Shown here: positions 40,879 to 51,564 of the stretch, in pieces | Layout: every line of letters starts with the position of its first letter | Numbering within the stretch: position 1 is the stretch's first letter | DNA from: Arenimonas daejeonensis | GTDB lineage: Bacteria > Pseudomonadota > Gammaproteobacteria > Xanthomonadales > Xanthomonadaceae | Length of the DNA stretch: 64,000 nucleotides | NCBI RefSeq assembly: GCF_007993735.1 | Contig: NZ_CP042453.1 | Coordinates: forward strand, 2,356,001-2,420,000 | Direction: 5' to 3' | Made by a program: the position numbers and the translations under genes | Notes under the pieces: model-generated | Told to the model about the DNA's origin: nothing | Database searches by the model: none | Seen by the model: only the letters and a program-made list of their open reading frames with translations

Positions 40879-41517
40879 ATGGAAACCCTGCCCTACGACC
40901 CGGCCCGGCTGGCCCAGCGCGCCGCGGAAATCGTCGCCAACACCCGCGAACTGTCGGCCCTGGGCTGGACCCCGGCCACCAGCAGCAACTTCTCGATGCG
41001 GCTGGACGACCGGCACGCGGCCATCACCGTCTCCGGCCGCGACAAGGGCCGGCTGACCGAGGCCGACATCATGGTGGTGGATTTCGCCGGGCAGCCGGTG
41101 GCGACGGCGCACCGCCCTTCGGCCGAGACCCTGCTGCACACCCAGCTCTATGCCCGTTACCCGGACATCGGCTGCGTGCTGCACACGCATTCGCGCACCC
41201 AGACGGTGAGCTCGCGCCTGTTCGCCGGCCAGGGCCATGTGCGCCTGGAAGGCTATGAACTGCTGAAGGCCTTCGCCGGCAACCAGACCCACGAGATGGC
41301 CATCGACGTGCCGGTGCTGCCCAACACCTGACAGGACATGCCGGCCCTGGCCGCGCAGGTCGAAGGCCTGCTCGACGCCGGTCCGTTCTGGGGCTACCTG
41401 ATCGACGGCCACGGCCTGTACGCATGGGGCAAGGACATGGCCGAGGCGCGCCGCCACCTGGAAGCTTTCGAATTCCTGTTCGCCTGCGAACTCGACCTGA
41501 GGAGACTGCAATCATGA
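40879..41517 (+). CDS. mtnB: Methylthioribulose-1-phosphate dehydratase (in-frame TGA at 41329)
   Basis: About 212 residues plus an internal stop. Class II aldolase fold: zinc ligands in [13 protein letters not shown] (H-x-H) and the later His in DGHGLYAWG. It acts in the methionine salvage pathway, removing water from methylthioribulose-1-phosphate. The sequence VPVLPNT[13 protein letters not shown] aligns with the family as [11 protein letters not shown], so the TGA at 41329-41331 is an extra codon, not a replaced one; the frame on both sides is the same. The end overlaps mtnD by four bases (ATGA). It may be a three-base insertion error, a real inactivating insertion, or rarely read through. 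Confidence 0.85.
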
Positions 41518-42071
41518 GCCGCCTTCGGATCTTCAAGGACACCGACCCGTCCACCCCGCTGTCCTCCACCGAGGACCTGGCCACGATCGCCGAACGCCTG
41601 AAGCCCATCGGCGTGCGCTTCGAGCAGTGGCAGGCCGCGCAGCCGGTGCAGCCGGGCGCCACGCCTGAAGAAGTGATGGCCGCCTACCGCGCCGACATCG
41701 ACCGGCTGATCGCCGAGAACGGGTTCAAGACCGTGGACGTGGTCTCGATCGCGCCCGACAACCCGAACAAGGACGCGATGCGCGCCAAGTTCCTGGACGA
41801 ACACTTCCACAAGGAAGACGAGGTGCGGTTCTTCGTCGCCGGCTCGGGCCTGTTCACCCTGCACGTGGGCGACACCGTGTACGAGATCCGCTGCGAACAG
41901 GGCGACCTGATCGGCGTGCCGGACTCGACCACGCACTGGTTCGACATGGGGCCGGAGCCGAGTTTCGTCGCCATCCGCTTCTTCACCGAGCCCGATGGCT
42001 GGGTCGGCCATTTCACCGGCACCGACATCGCGCAGAAATTCCCGCGCTACGAAAAAGGCCAGGCGGGCTGA
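41514..42071 (+). CDS. mtnD: Acireductone dioxygenase
   Basis: A 185-residue cupin. The metal ligands are H-x-H and E in [12 protein letters not shown] and the distal His in DSTTHWFDM. With Fe2+ it oxidises acireductone to the keto-acid precursor of methionine; with Ni2+ it takes the off-pathway route. The start ATG 41514 overlaps the mtnB stop. The frame is intact. The third step, mtnC, starts 2 bp after its stop. Confidence 0.92.
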   Translation: MSRLRIFKDTDPSTPLSSTEDLATIAERLKPIGVRFEQWQAAQPVQPGATPEEVMAAYRADIDRLIAENGFKTVDVVSIAPDNPNKDAMRAKFLDEHFHKEDEVRFFVAGSGLFTLHVGDTVYEIRCEQGDLIGVPDSTTHWFDMGPEPSFVAIRFFTEPDGWVGHFTGTDIAQKFPRYEKGQAG

Positions 42072-42073
42072 GC

Positions 42074-42772
42074 TTGAAGACGATCCTGACCGACATCGAG
42101 GGCACCACCAGCAGCATTTCCTTCGTCAAGGACGTGCTGTTTCCGTATGCGCGCCGCGCCCTGCCCGGCTTCGTCGCCGCACACGGGAACGACCCGGAAG
42201 TGCGCCGCTGGCTTGATGCCGTGGCGGCCGAAAACGGCGGGCTGTGCCAGGATGAAATGATCGTCGAGACCCTGCAGGGCTGGATCGACCAGGACCGCAA
42301 GCACACGGCGCTGAAGGCGTTGCAGGGCCTGGTGTGGAAGGACGGGTATGTGCGCGGGGACTATGCCGCGCACATGTATCCCGATGCGGCCGAGGCCTTG
42401 CGGGCCTGGCATGCGCAGGGGCATGGCATCAATGTGTATTCCTCGGGATCGGTGGCGGCGCAGAAGCTGTTCTTCGGCTACAGCGCGGCGGGCGACCTGA
42501 CGGCCCTGGTTTCGAACTGGTACGACACCGAAGTGGGCGGCAAGCGCGAAGCCGGAAGCTATCGCCGCATCGTCGGGTCGCTGGGCGTGCCGGCGGCCGA
42601 GGTGCTGTTCCTGTCCGATGTGGTCGAGGAGCTCGATGCCGCGCGCGAGGCGGGCCTGGACACCGTGCTGCTGGACCGCCGCGAAGACTATCCGCAACCG
42701 CGCCACGGCGAGGCGACCCACGGTCATCGCCGGGTCGAATCCTTCGCCGACGTCGCGCCGGAGCGCGCCTGA
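42074..42772 (+). CDS. mtnC: Enolase-phosphatase E1
   Basis: A 232-residue HAD-family enzyme. The nucleophile motif is [12 protein letters not shown]; motif II is [14 protein letters not shown]; the third and fourth motifs include GGKREAGSY and [13 protein letters not shown]. It enolises and dephosphorylates 2,3-diketo-5-methylthiopentyl-1-phosphate to acireductone, the substrate of MtnD. The start is TTG 42074, since the protein begins KTILTDIEG immediately after. Together with mtnB and mtnD it forms a three-gene salvage operon; mtnA and mtnP-type genes are not in the window. Confidence 0.9.
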   Translation: MKTILTDIEGTTSSISFVKDVLFPYARRALPGFVAAHGNDPEVRRWLDAVAAENGGLCQDEMIVETLQGWIDQDRKHTALKALQGLVWKDGYVRGDYAAHMYPDAAEALRAWHAQGHGINVYSSGSVAAQKLFFGYSAAGDLTALVSNWYDTEVGGKREAGSYRRIVGSLGVPAAEVLFLSDVVEELDAAREAGLDTVLLDRREDYPQPRHGEATHGHRRVESFADVAPERA

Positions 42773-42798
42773 CCCGCCCGCATCCGCACCGGACCCGG

Positions 42799-43751
42799 AT
42801 GCGCGGGCTGCTGGCCCTCGCACTGCTGCTCTCGTTCGCGGCCTGGAGCAGCGCCAAGGATCTCGCCAAATCCGAGTCGCAACTTCCGAAGCAGGATCCG
42901 GCCCTCGCGGCGAACGCTGCGCTGGATCGTGACCTGGCGGCCCTGGCCCCGCAGCGGCCCGGACACATCGACCTCTACGTGCTCGGTGTCGCCGGCGACG
43001 GCAGCGAAGAGGTCTTCCGCAACGAAGTGCTGCACCTGGAAAACCTGGCCGCCCGCCGCCTCGATGCCGCGGGGCGCGTGCTGGTGCTGGCCAACCACGA
43101 CAACCTGCCGGTGCAACGCCCGCTGCCGCTGGCCAGCGAGGCCAGCCTGCGCCGCGCTCTCGCCGGCATCGGCGCGACCATGGACCCCGATGAGGACGTG
43201 CTGCTGCTCTACCTCAGCAGCCACGGCACCGAGGATCATGAATTCCTGCTGCGCCGCGGCGACCAACCCGACGGACTGCTGACGCCGAAACGGCTGCGCG
43301 CCGCCTGGACGATGCCGGCATCCGGCATCGCGTGGTGGTGATCTCGGCCTGTTATTCCGGCGGCTTCGCCCGTGCGCTCGGCAACCGCGACAGCCTGCTG
43401 TTGATGGCGGCCCGGCGCGACCGCCCGTCCTTCGGCTGCGGCAACGATTCGGTGGCGACCTACTTCGGCCGCGCCTGGCTGGTGGATGGATTGAACGACA
43501 CGGTGGATTTCGTGCAGGCCTTCGAACAGGCCAGGCTGGCGATCGAACGTCGCGAGATCGCCGAAGGCCTGCTGCCCTCGCTGCCGCAGATCAACCGCGG
43601 CGCACGCATCGACACCACGCTCGCGGCCTGGCGGGCAGGTTTCACGCCCGGCCCGGCCCTGCCCTATCCGCACGCCGAGCCAGAGCCCGAAGACGTGCCG
43701 GAAAAGATCATTCCGCCGCGTCTTCCAACCGGTAAGTCAGGCTCGCGCTGA
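42799..43751 (+). CDS. Secreted C13 (legumain-like) cysteine peptidase (frameshifted near 43306)
   Basis: About 317 residues. A signal peptide (MRGLLALALLLSFAAWSSA) precedes a caspase-fold domain: the catalytic His in LLLYLSSHGTEDHE and the Cys in VVVISACYSGGF, spaced as in peptidase family C13. TYFGRAWLVDGL and a C-terminal Pro-rich tail follow. One C is missing in CGCCGC-CTGG near 43306 (RAA-LDDAGIRHR). The last 44 bases overlap the end of the convergent phosphoesterase gene. The substrate is unknown; bacterial C13 members are little studied. Confidence 0.8.
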
Positions 43752-45347
43752 GTTCGCCACGCCAGCGGTCGAAGGCGCGCACCTCGACCCGGTGTTCGCC
43801 GGACGCCAGGGCGGTGGGCAGGCTGCCGCGCCACAGGTGGCTGGAATCCGCGGCCTCGGGCGAACGGTCGTAACCGCGCAGGCTGTCGGCACGATCATCG
43901 AGCACGTTCTCCACCAGCAGGCGAGGGTCGGCCCGCTCCACCTTGCGCATCGGCAGCCAGTCGCTGCCGTCCACCCGAACTCGACCCGGGTGTCGGTATC
44001 GGCCATGAACACGTTGGCGAACACGCCGAAGGCCGGGTAGGCGCCGCGCCGCAGCACCTTCGGCGCATGCAGGGCCATGCCGGAACGGTCGAAGGCCGGA
44101 TCGGGCGTGCGCCAGCGCAGTCCGTAGCGGCCGTCCTGCCGCACCGACAGTTCCGACCAGCCCTTGGGCGTGCCGTCGGCCATGGTGGCGTCGGGGATGC
44201 CGGCCGCATCGGCCACGCCGCTCCAGAACGAACCGCAGGTGGCACCGACGTTGTACTCGTGCAGCGGCGACCTGCCCTGCCAGCCGTCCGCCGGGCCATG
44301 CCAGTAGTGGCGCTGCACGTGACCGTGCGCGGTGAGAAGCAGCAGCTTCGGGAAATCCTCCAGCAGTGCGAACAGGCGCTCGCGGTCGGCGCGGCGGAAG
44401 CTTTCGCGGCCAGGCACCGGGTCGAAGAACGGGATGTGCGCCGAGACCACCAGCAGGCGGTCGTGCGGCAAGGTCGGCAGGTAGGCCTCGAGGAAGGCGA
44501 ACTGGTCCTCGCGCAGGCCGCCGATGTAGTCCGGCGACTGGCCAGGCCGGTACACGACATCATCGAGCAGCACGAAGCTGGCCTCGTGCTCCTCCCAGGC
44601 CAGGGTGTCGGGGCCGTAGTTCGCGCGGTAGGTGCGCAGCGAGTCCTCGTCGCGGGCCGCGTCGAAGTCGAGGTCGTGATTGCCGGCCAGGTGCAGCCAG
44701 GGCAAACCGAGGCGAACGGTGGCGCGTTTCATCGCCGGATACAGCGACAGGTCGTCGTGCACCACGTCTCCCAGCGTCAGGCCCAGGTCGCCTGCAGCGC
44801 CGGGGGAATATTCCGGTTCGCCCTCGGCCGACGTCGGCACCGAGTGGGCGATGCGCACCGCCTCGACGATGCCCCGGTCGAAGTGCTGCACGTTCCGCGC
44901 CGTCTGCGGTTGTGGATCGCCGAATACCAGTACGTCGAGCTGGCCCGGCCCGCGTGTGTCCTTCTGCAGGGCGAAGTCCCGGCAGGCGGGGAATTCCGCC
45001 GCAATGCCGCCGTACTTGAGCACCGGCCCCGGCGTGTTCTGCACCTGGCGCCAGAAATCCGGCAGGCCATCGGGCCGCGACGGGAAACGATAGCCCGCGG
45101 GTTTGACCACGAATACCGTGCGGCCATCCAGCACCGGCAGCGAATACGCACCACGTGCATCCGTGCGTACGACCGTCTCGCCATCGGACACCGCCACGCC
45201 GGCCAAGGCTTGATCTCCTTCGCCGAACCGGCCGTCACCGTCGCGGTCTTCATAGACATGGCCGCTGTTGCAAGGCGGCGACAAGGCCAGGGCCGGCATG
45301 GACGCCAGGCTCGCGGAGAGCAGCAGGAAGGGCAGACTCGGGCGCAT
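43708..45347 (-). CDS. Secreted calcineurin-like phosphoesterase (frameshifted near 43980)
   Basis: About 546 residues. A signal peptide (MRPSLPFLLLSASLASMPALA) is followed by a short SdrD/B-like beta domain (GHVYEDRDGDGRFGEGDQAL), then the metallophosphatase core: VFGDPQPQ, GDVVHDD, LAGNHDLDFD, VSAHIPFFD and TAHGHVQRHYW, all metal-binding motifs present. The C-terminal beta domain continues in the next frame (VDGSDWLPMRKVE), because one base is missing near 43980. This layout matches the MetallophosN-Metallophos-MetallophosC architecture, probably periplasmic. Its 3' end overlaps that of the C13 peptidase gene. Confidence 0.85.
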
Positions 45348-45389
45348 CGATTTCTCCGGGCTGAGCCGGGATTATGCCCAAGCCCGCAC

Positions 45390-46004
45390 TCAGCGCGCTG
45401 CCGCCGCGTGCCGGTCGCGCAACACGGCCACCATATCGGCCAGGCCCAGGCCGCGGGCGCGCAGCAGCACGGTCAGGTGGAACACCAGGTCGGCGGCTTC
45501 GCCCAGCAGAGCCTCGTCGTCCTGCGTGACGGCCGCCAGTGCGGTTTCCACGCCCTCCTCGCCCACTTTCTGGGCGATGCGGTGGGCACCGCTTTCGAAC
45601 AGGCGGGTGCTGTAGCTGCCCTCAGGCCGTTCGCGTTCGCGGCGTGCGACCAGGGCATCGAGCTCGGCCAGGAAATCCGCGGGCGCCTCCGCGAAGCAGC
45701 TGGCGCGGCCGAGGTGGCAGGTCGGGCCCTGCGGGCGGGCCTGCACCAGCAGGGTGTCGCCGTCGCAGTCGGCCTCCAGCGACACCAGTTCGAGGATGTC
45801 GCCGCTGGTCTCGCCCTTCATCCACAGGCGCTGCCGGCTTCGGCTGTAGAAGGTGATGCGGCACGTGGCCAAGGTGGCCGCGAGCGCGGCGCGGTCCATG
45901 TAGCCGAGCATCAGCACGCGGCCACCGGTGGCGTCCTGGACGATGGCGGGCAACAGGCCGCCCTGCTTGTCCCAGGCCAGGGCTTCGATCTGTTCAGGCG
46001 ACAT
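45390..46004 (-). CDS. hisIE: Bifunctional phosphoribosyl-AMP cyclohydrolase / phosphoribosyl-ATP pyrophosphatase
   Basis: A 204-residue fusion for the second and third steps of histidine synthesis. The HisI half has [29 protein letters not shown] and [10 protein letters not shown] with zinc ligand Cys in [11 protein letters not shown]. The HisE half has [20 protein letters not shown] and EGVETALAA followed by [13 protein letters not shown]. It is the last gene of the his operon; its start lies 11 bases inside hisF. The frame is intact. Confidence 0.92.
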   Translation of the reverse strand: MSPEQIEALAWDKQGGLLPAIVQDATGGRVLMLGYMDRAALAATLATCRITFYSRSRQRLWMKGETSGDILELVSLEADCDGDTLLVQARPQGPTCHLGRASCFAEAPADFLAELDALVARRERERPEGSYSTRLFESGAHRIAQKVGEEGVETALAAVTQDDEALLGEAADLVFHLTVLLRARGLGLADMVAVLRDRHAAAAR

Positions 46005-46770
46005 CGCGCACCTCGAAGCCCTGCGCTTGCAGGAAGGTCTTGAGTCCGGGAATCGGGATCGCGCCGGAATGGAAGACGCTGGCCGCGAGCGCGGCATCGA
46101 CGTCGGCTTCGGCGAAGACGGCGGCGAAGTGTTCCGGCACACCGGCGCCGCCGGAGGCCACCAGCGGCACGCGGCAGATGGGGCGTGCGGCCTTGAGCTG
46201 TTCGAGGTCGTAACCGGCGCGCACGCCGTCGGCGCCCATGCAGTTGAGCACGATCTCGCCGGCGCCCAGCGCCTGCGCCTCGGCCACCCAGTCGAGCGTG
46301 CGTTTGCGCAGTGTCTGCGTCCGTTCCGGATCGCCGGTGTAGGCGCGCACGCGCCATTCGCCGTCGCCGTCGCGTTGGCTGTCGATGCCGACCACCACGC
46401 ATTGCACACCGAACGCGTCCGCCAGTTCGCCGATCAGGGCCGGCCGTTCCAGTGCCGGCGTGTTGACCGAGATCTTGTCGGCACCCGCATGCAGGATCGT
46501 CCGCGCCTGCGCGACCGAGCGGATGCCACCAGCCACGCAGAACGGGATGTCGATCAGGCGCGCCACCCGCTCCACCCAGGCCACATCGACCGCACGGCCC
46601 TCGGGGCTGGCACTGATGTCGTAGAACACCAGTTCGTCGGCGCCTTCGTCGCGGTAGCGCAGCGCCAGGTCCTCGATGGCGCCCATCACGACGTGGTCGC
46701 GGAAACGCACGCCCTTCACGACTTGGCCGTGCTTCACGTCGAGGCAGGGAATCAGGCGCCGGCTCAACAT
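45994..46770 (-). CDS. hisF: Imidazole glycerol phosphate synthase, cyclase subunit
   Basis: A 258-residue TIM barrel. It starts [20 protein letters not shown] with the catalytic Asp, has [28 protein letters not shown], and the second catalytic Asp in [17 protein letters not shown], then [12 protein letters not shown]. With HisH it makes imidazole glycerol phosphate and AICAR. Its ATG is inside the last bases of hisA. The frame is intact. Confidence 0.93.
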   Translation of the reverse strand: MLSRRLIPCLDVKHGQVVKGVRFRDHVVMGAIEDLALRYRDEGADELVFYDISASPEGRAVDVAWVERVARLIDIPFCVAGGIRSVAQARTILHAGADKISVNTPALERPALIGELADAFGVQCVVVGIDSQRDGDGEWRVRAYTGDPERTQTLRKRTLDWVAEAQALGAGEIVLNCMGADGVRAGYDLEQLKAARPICRVPLVASGGAGVPEHFAAVFAEADVDAALAASVFHSGAIPIPGLKTFLQAQGFEVRDVA

Positions 46771-47510
46771 GTGGCGCGTCCTTCCATCAGCTCCGGGAGC
46801 TTGAGCCGGCCTTCCAGCAGCGACTTGCCCAGCACGATGCCGGCGCAGCCCGCCTCGCGCGCGGCGGCGAGGTCGGCCGCTTCGCGCACGCCGCCCGAAG
46901 CCTGCACCGCCAGGCGCGGGAAACGGGCGCACAGGTGCCGGTACAGCTCGATATTCGGGCCCGAGCATGCCGTCGCGGGCGATGTCGGTGCACAGCAGGT
47001 GGCGCAGGCCGACGTCGACGTAGGCCGCCGCGAGTGCATCCAGTTCCTTGCCGCCCTCCTCGGTCCAGCCATGCACCGGCAGGTGCCAGCGTCCGTCGTC
47101 GTCGCGGCGGGTGTCGAGCGCCACGGTGATGCGTTCGGCGCCGTAGCGCGCGATCCAGGCAGCCACGCGGCCCGGTTCGCGCACTGCGAGCGAACCGATC
47201 ACGACGCGGTCGGCGCCGGCTGCCAGCAAGGCCTCGACCTCGGCATCCGAACGCACGCCGCCGCCGGTCTGGACCCGCAGGCGGGTTTCCGATTTCAGTC
47301 GCGCCAGCAGTGGGGTCAGGGTGTAACCGCCGGCGCGCGCCGCATCCAGGTCGACCAGGTGCAGCCATTCGGCACCGGCTTCGAGTAGGCCTGGGCCAAC
47401 GCAAAAGGATCGTCGGCATAGCGGGTCTCGCGGGCGTAGTCGCCCTGCGCCAGGCGCACCACGCGGCCTTCGCGCACATCGATGGCCGGATAGAGCACCA
47501 GGCCGCTCAT
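46764..47510 (-). CDS. hisA: ProFAR isomerase (two compensating frameshifts near 47390 and 46962)
   Basis: A 248-residue TIM barrel. It starts [20 protein letters not shown] (catalytic Asp in AIDVREG), has [16 protein letters not shown], the second catalytic Asp in [12 protein letters not shown] and [14 protein letters not shown]. One C is missing near 47390 (AQAY-LEAGAEW) and one extra C is present in CCC near 46962 ([13 protein letters not shown]), so the total length is unaffected. It overlaps hisF by 7 bp and hisH by 4 bp. Confidence 0.9.
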
Positions 47511-48105
47511 GTTCGCCCCGCGCGCAGGAAGTTCTCCAGCAGCCGCGCGCCGACCGCGCCGGAACGTTCCGGATGGAACTGGGCGCCGGCGACATTGCCG
47601 CGTGCCACCACCGCGGCGAACCGGCCGCCATGTTCGGTCGTCGCCAGGCAGTCTTCCGTGACGGGCACCGCGTAGCTGTGCACGAAATAGGCCTGGGCGC
47701 CGTCGGCGATACCGTCGAGCAGGGCGGATCCGCGCGACGGCTCCAGGCGATTCCAGCCCATGTGCGGCACCCGCACGCCGGGCGCGCCGGCCAGCTTGCC
47801 GACCCGGCCGGGCAGCAAACCGGGGTTTCGACCTCGCCCTCTTCCGAGGATTCGAACAGCAGTTGCATGCCCAGGCAGATGCCCAGCAACGGCTGGCGCA
47901 GGTCGCGCAGCGTGTCCACCAGGCCGAGTTCACGCAGCCGCGCCATGCCGGGGCCGGCTGCGCCGACACCCGGCAGGATCACGCGGTCGGCGGCCCGGAT
48001 CTCGGCGGCGTCCGCGCTCATCCGGCTCTCGACGCCGAGCCGCTGCAGCGCGTAACGCACCGAACCGAGGTTGGCCCCGCCCGAGTCCACCAGCACCAGG
48101 TTCAC
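47507..48105 (-). CDS. hisH: Imidazole glycerol phosphate synthase, glutaminase subunit (frameshifted near 47822)
   Basis: About 199 residues, class I glutamine amidotransferase. It starts [20 protein letters not shown], has the nucleophile Cys in [17 protein letters not shown], then [17 protein letters not shown] and the His-Glu pair in AQFHPERSG. One base is missing near 47822 in the CCCC-GG context ([13 protein letters not shown]). It overlaps hisA and hisB by 4 bp each. Confidence 0.9.
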
Positions 48106-49190
48106 AAGGCCCCCTTGGTGCTGGGCAGTTCGCTGCCCTGCCGGCGCACGGCCTGGCGCAGCGCGCGCGCCACGGCCTTGAAGCAGGCTTCGACCAGGTG
48201 GTGGGTGTTGTCGCCGCGCACCTGCAGGTGCAGGTTCAGGCCGGCGGTTTCGCAGAGCGAGCGGAAGAAGTGCGGGACGAGCTCAGTGGCCAGGCCACCG
48301 ACCTCGGCGCGCGGGAAACTTCCCTCGAACACGAAATACGGGCGGCCGGAAAAATCCACCGCGGCCGCAGCCAGGGTTTCGTCCATCGGCAGCGTGACTG
48401 CGGCGAGGCCGGTCGAGTCGCCGTAACGGGCGATGCCGCGTTTGTCGCCCAGCGCCTCTTTCAGCGCCTGGCCGAGCGCCAGGGCACTGTCCTCGACCGT
48501 GTGGTGTTCATCGATGTGCAGGTCGCCGGCGCAGCTCAGCTGCAGGGCGAAACCACCGTGTTTTCCGAGTTGTTCCAGCATGTGGTCGAAGAAGCCCAGG
48601 CCGGTGCTGACCTCGGGATCCGCGGCACGATCCAGATCGATCCGGACTCTGACCCGGGTTTCCTTCGTCGTGCGTTCGACGCTGGCCACGCGTGGTGCGT
48701 CGGCCAGTTCGTGCGCGATGCCGTCCCAGGTGTCCGGACCCGGCGCCAGCCGGAAACCGCGGCAGCCGAGGTTGGCCGCCAGTTGCAGGTCGGTCTCGCG
48801 GTCGCCGACCACGGCGGAGTTCGCCAGGTCGATGCCGCGGTCGCGCAGGTAGGGCAGCAGCAGGCCGATCCCCGGCTTGCGGGTCGGCTTGCCCTCGTGT
48901 TCGAAGCTCTCGTCGATCAATTGCTCGCGGAAGCTGATGCCCTGCGATTCGAGCACCTGCAGCATCAGCGCATGCGGGCCCTCGAAATCCTCGCGCGGGA
49001 AGCTGGCCGTGCCCAGCCCATCCTGGTTGCTGACCAGCACGAACTGGAAGCCGGCATCGCGCAGCTTCAGCAGTGCCGGGATCACGCCGCGCACGAAGCG
49101 CAGCTTGGCGTAGCTGTCGATCTGGAAGTCCGCGGGCTCCTCGATGATCGTGCCGTCGCGGTCCACGAACAGGATGCGCTGGCCGCTCAT
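48102..49190 (-). CDS. hisB: Bifunctional histidinol-phosphatase / imidazoleglycerol-phosphate dehydratase
   Basis: A 362-residue fusion found in gammaproteobacteria. The N-terminal HAD phosphatase has [23 protein letters not shown] and [13 protein letters not shown]. The C-terminal dehydratase has the metal-binding His sets [37 protein letters not shown] and [20 protein letters not shown]. The frame is intact; it overlaps hisC and hisH by 4 bp. Confidence 0.94.
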   Translation of the reverse strand: MSGQRILFVDRDGTIIEEPADFQIDSYAKLRFVRGVIPALLKLRDAGFQFVLVSNQDGLGTASFPREDFEGPHALMLQVLESQGISFREQLIDESFEHEGKPTRKPGIGLLLPYLRDRGIDLANSAVVGDRETDLQLAANLGCRGFRLAPGPDTWDGIAHELADAPRVASVERTTKETRVRVRIDLDRAADPEVSTGLGFFDHMLEQLGKHGGFALQLSCAGDLHIDEHHTVEDSALALGQALKEALGDKRGIARYGDSTGLAAVTLPMDETLAAAAVDFSGRPYFVFEGSFPRAEVGGLATELVPHFFRSLCETAGLNLHLQVRGDNTHHLVEACFKAVARALRQAVRRQGSELPSTKGAL

Positions 49191-50269
49191 GCCGCCGCCC
49201 TCCCCGCCTGCAGCGCCGCCAGCAGCGCGTCGTTCTCCGCCGGACTGCCGATGCTGATGCGCAGCGCGTCGCCCAGTTGCGGCGAGGCGCGCATGTCGCG
49301 CACCACCACGCCGGCCGCCAGTAGCCGCTGGAAGACCGCTTCGGCATCGCTGAAACGCACCAGCAGGTAGTTTCCCTGCGAGGCGTACACGCGGCGGATG
49401 CCGGCACAGGCTTCCAGTTCGTGCCGCAGCCGCTCGCGTTCGGCGCGCACCGTCAGCACCCGGGATCGGGTCTGCGCCAGCGCCGCGTCCGACAATCCGT
49501 CCAGCGCCAGTTGCACGCAGGGCGAAGGCAGCGGATACGGCGCCTGGCAGTTGCGCAGCACCTCGACCAGCTCGGGTGCCGCCAGCAGGCAGCCGATACG
49601 GGCGGCGGCCAGCGCATGCGCCTTGGACAGGGTGCGCAGCACGGCCAAATTCGGTTGTTCACTGATCCACGATGCCATCGACGGCTGGTCGCTGTATTCG
49701 CCGTAGGCTTCGTCGACCACCAGCAGGCAGCGTCCGGCCAGGCGCCGCGCCAGCGCCAGCAGGTCGGCGGCCGGCACGGCCTGCCCGGTCGGATTGGCCG
49801 GCGAACAGAGGAAGACGAGCTTGGCTCCCGACGCGACGGCCTTGTCGGCGACGGCATCCAGGTCGAGCCCGAAGCCCGCCTCGCCGTCGCGCAACGGCAC
49901 CTCGCGCACCGGCGCGCCCTGCAGCCGCGCGCTCACCGCGTACATGCCGAACACCGGCGGCGCGATCACCACCGGATCCTGGCCGGGACGGCAGAGCGCA
50001 CGCACCAGCAGGTCGATGGCCTCGTCGCTGCCGCGGCCGACCAGCACCTGGGCGGCGCGCACGCCGTACAACGCCGCCAGGCGTTCGCGCAAGGCGGCCG
50101 GCTGCGGATCGGGATAGCGGTTCGCGCCGAAGCCCAGGTCGGCGGGGTTGCGCCAGGCGCTTTCGTTGGCGTTCAACCAGATCGAACCCGTGGACCCAGT
50201 CTTCCGTGCCGAGCTGTAGCCGAAGAAATCACGCAGGTCGGGTCGCACCAGATCGAGCAACGCGCTCAT
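49187..50269 (-). CDS. hisC: Histidinol-phosphate aminotransferase
   Basis: A 360-residue fold-type I PLP enzyme. [15 protein letters not shown] and [15 protein letters not shown] are family signatures; the Asn/Asp pair is in [14 protein letters not shown] and VVDEAYGEY; the PLP Lys is in [16 protein letters not shown]. The C-terminal Arg that holds the substrate phosphate/carboxylate is in [15 protein letters not shown]. The frame is intact and overlaps hisD by 4 bp. Confidence 0.93.
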   Translation of the reverse strand: MSALLDLVRPDLRDFFGYSSARKTGSTGSIWLNANESAWRNPADLGFGANRYPDPQPAALRERLAALYGVRAAQVLVGRGSDEAIDLLVRALCRPGQDPVVIAPPVFGMYAVSARLQGAPVREVPLRDGEAGFGLDLDAVADKAVASGAKLVFLCSPANPTGQAVPAADLLALARRLAGRCLLVVDEAYGEYSDQPSMASWISEQPNLAVLRTLSKAHALAAARIGCLLAAPELVEVLRNCQAPYPLPSPCVQLALDGLSDAALAQTRSRVLTVRAERERLRHELEACAGIRRVYASQGNYLLVRFSDAEAVFQRLLAAGVVVRDMRASPQLGDALRISIGSPAENDALLAALQAGRAAA

Positions 50270-51564
50270 GACGCCGCCTCCAGCCGCCGCAGAACAGACT
50301 GCGCATGCGCCTCCAGTCCTTCCGCCCGCGCGATCTCGACCGCACAGGGCCCGATCGCCGCCAGCCCGTCGCGATTGACCTCCTGCACACTGATCGAAGT
50401 CTGGAAGCTGGCCACGCCGACGCCGCTCCAGGCGCGCGCGGCGCCATTGGTCGGCAGCACGTGGTTGGTGCCCGAACAGTAGTCGCCCAGCGATTCCGGC
50501 GCATGGTCGCCGAGGAACACCGAGCCCGCCGAGGCCACCTTCCCCAGCCACGCGCGCGGCTCGCGCAAGGCCAAGATCAGGTGCTCGGGCGCATACCGGT
50601 TGCTGATCCCGAACGCCTCGTCCAGATCGTCGACAAGAACCAGCCGTGCGTATTCGAGCGCCCGTTGCGCGATGCCTTCGCGCGGCAGGCTCGCGAGCTG
50701 GCGCTGCACCTCCGCCGACACCGCCTCGATCAGCTCCGGGGAATCGGTGAGCAGGATCACCTGCGAATCGGGGCCGTGTTCGGCCTGCGACAGCAGATCC
50801 GAGGCGACGAAGGCAGGCACCGCGCCCGCGTCGGCGATGACCAGCACTTCGGAAGGTCCGGCCGGCATATCGATGGCCGGCCCACCCGCCGTCATCGCCG
50901 CCAATTGTTTGGCAGCGGTGACATAACGATTGCCGGGCCCGAACAGCTTGTCGCAGCGCGGTACGGTCCCGGTGCCGAAGGCCATCGCCGCGATGGCCTG
51001 GGCACCGCCGAGCTTGAAGATGCGGGTGATGCCGCACAGGCCCGCAGCCATCAGCACCGCCGGATCAGCGGTGCCATCCACGCGTGGCGGCGTGCACAGC
51101 ACCACCTCGGCACAGCCGGCGAGCAAGGCGGGCACGCCCAGCATCAGGGCGGTGGACGGCAGCGGCGCGGTGCCGGCCGGTACGTACAGGCCCACGCGCT
51201 GGATCGGACGCACGAGGCGGCCGCAGCGCACCCCCGGCGCGGTCTCGACCTCGAACTCCGTCGTCATGCCGGCGCGATGCCAGGTCAGCAGCCGGTCGCG
51301 GGCCTGCTCGAGCGCGGCACGCAATGATGGCGCCACCATCTGCTCCGCCGCCGCGATTTCCTCGGCGCCGACCAGGAACCGCGCCAGTTCCACGCCATCG
51401 AAACGGCGCGTCAACGCGCGCAGGGCCGTGTCGCCGTCGGCGCGGACCTGGTCGAACACGCGGCGCACGGCGTGTTCGACCTCCTTCCAGTCGCCGGCCC
51501 CCGGCCGCGCGAGGCAGGCGTCGTGGGCCGCGGCATCGAGTCGATTCCAGACGATGCGCTTCAT
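50266..51564 (-). CDS. hisD: Histidinol dehydrogenase
   Basis: A 432-residue zinc enzyme for the last two oxidations. Motifs: [59 protein letters not shown] (zinc-binding Gln/His) and [18 protein letters not shown] with the catalytic Glu/His in [12 protein letters not shown] 51564 (MKRIVWNRL) is chosen; it overlaps hisG by 4 bp. The frame is intact. Confidence 0.94.
   Translation of the reverse strand: MKRIVWNRLDAAAHDACLARPGAGDWKEVEHAVRRVFDQVRADGDTALRALTRRFDGVELARFLVGAEEIAAAEQMVAPSLRAALEQARDRLLTWHRAGMTTEFEVETAPGVRCGRLVRPIQRVGLYVPAGTAPLPSTALMLGVPALLAGCAEVVLCTPPRVDGTADPAVLMAAGLCGITRIFKLGGAQAIAAMAFGTGTVPRCDKLFGPGNRYVTAAKQLAAMTAGGPAIDMPAGPSEVLVIADAGAVPAFVASDLLSQAEHGPDSQVILLTDSPELIEAVSAEVQRQLASLPREGIAQRALEYARLVLVDDLDEAFGISNRYAPEHLILALREPRAWLGKVASAGSVFLGDHAPESLGDYCSGTNHVLPTNGAARAWSGVGVASFQTSISVQEVNRDGLAAIGPCAVEIARAEGLEAHAQSVLRRLEAAS

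Noticed and set aside
41329-41331. TGA in mtnB as a selenocysteine codon
   Set aside because: The codon is an extra position, not aligned to a Cys, and no plausible SECIS-like hairpin follows.
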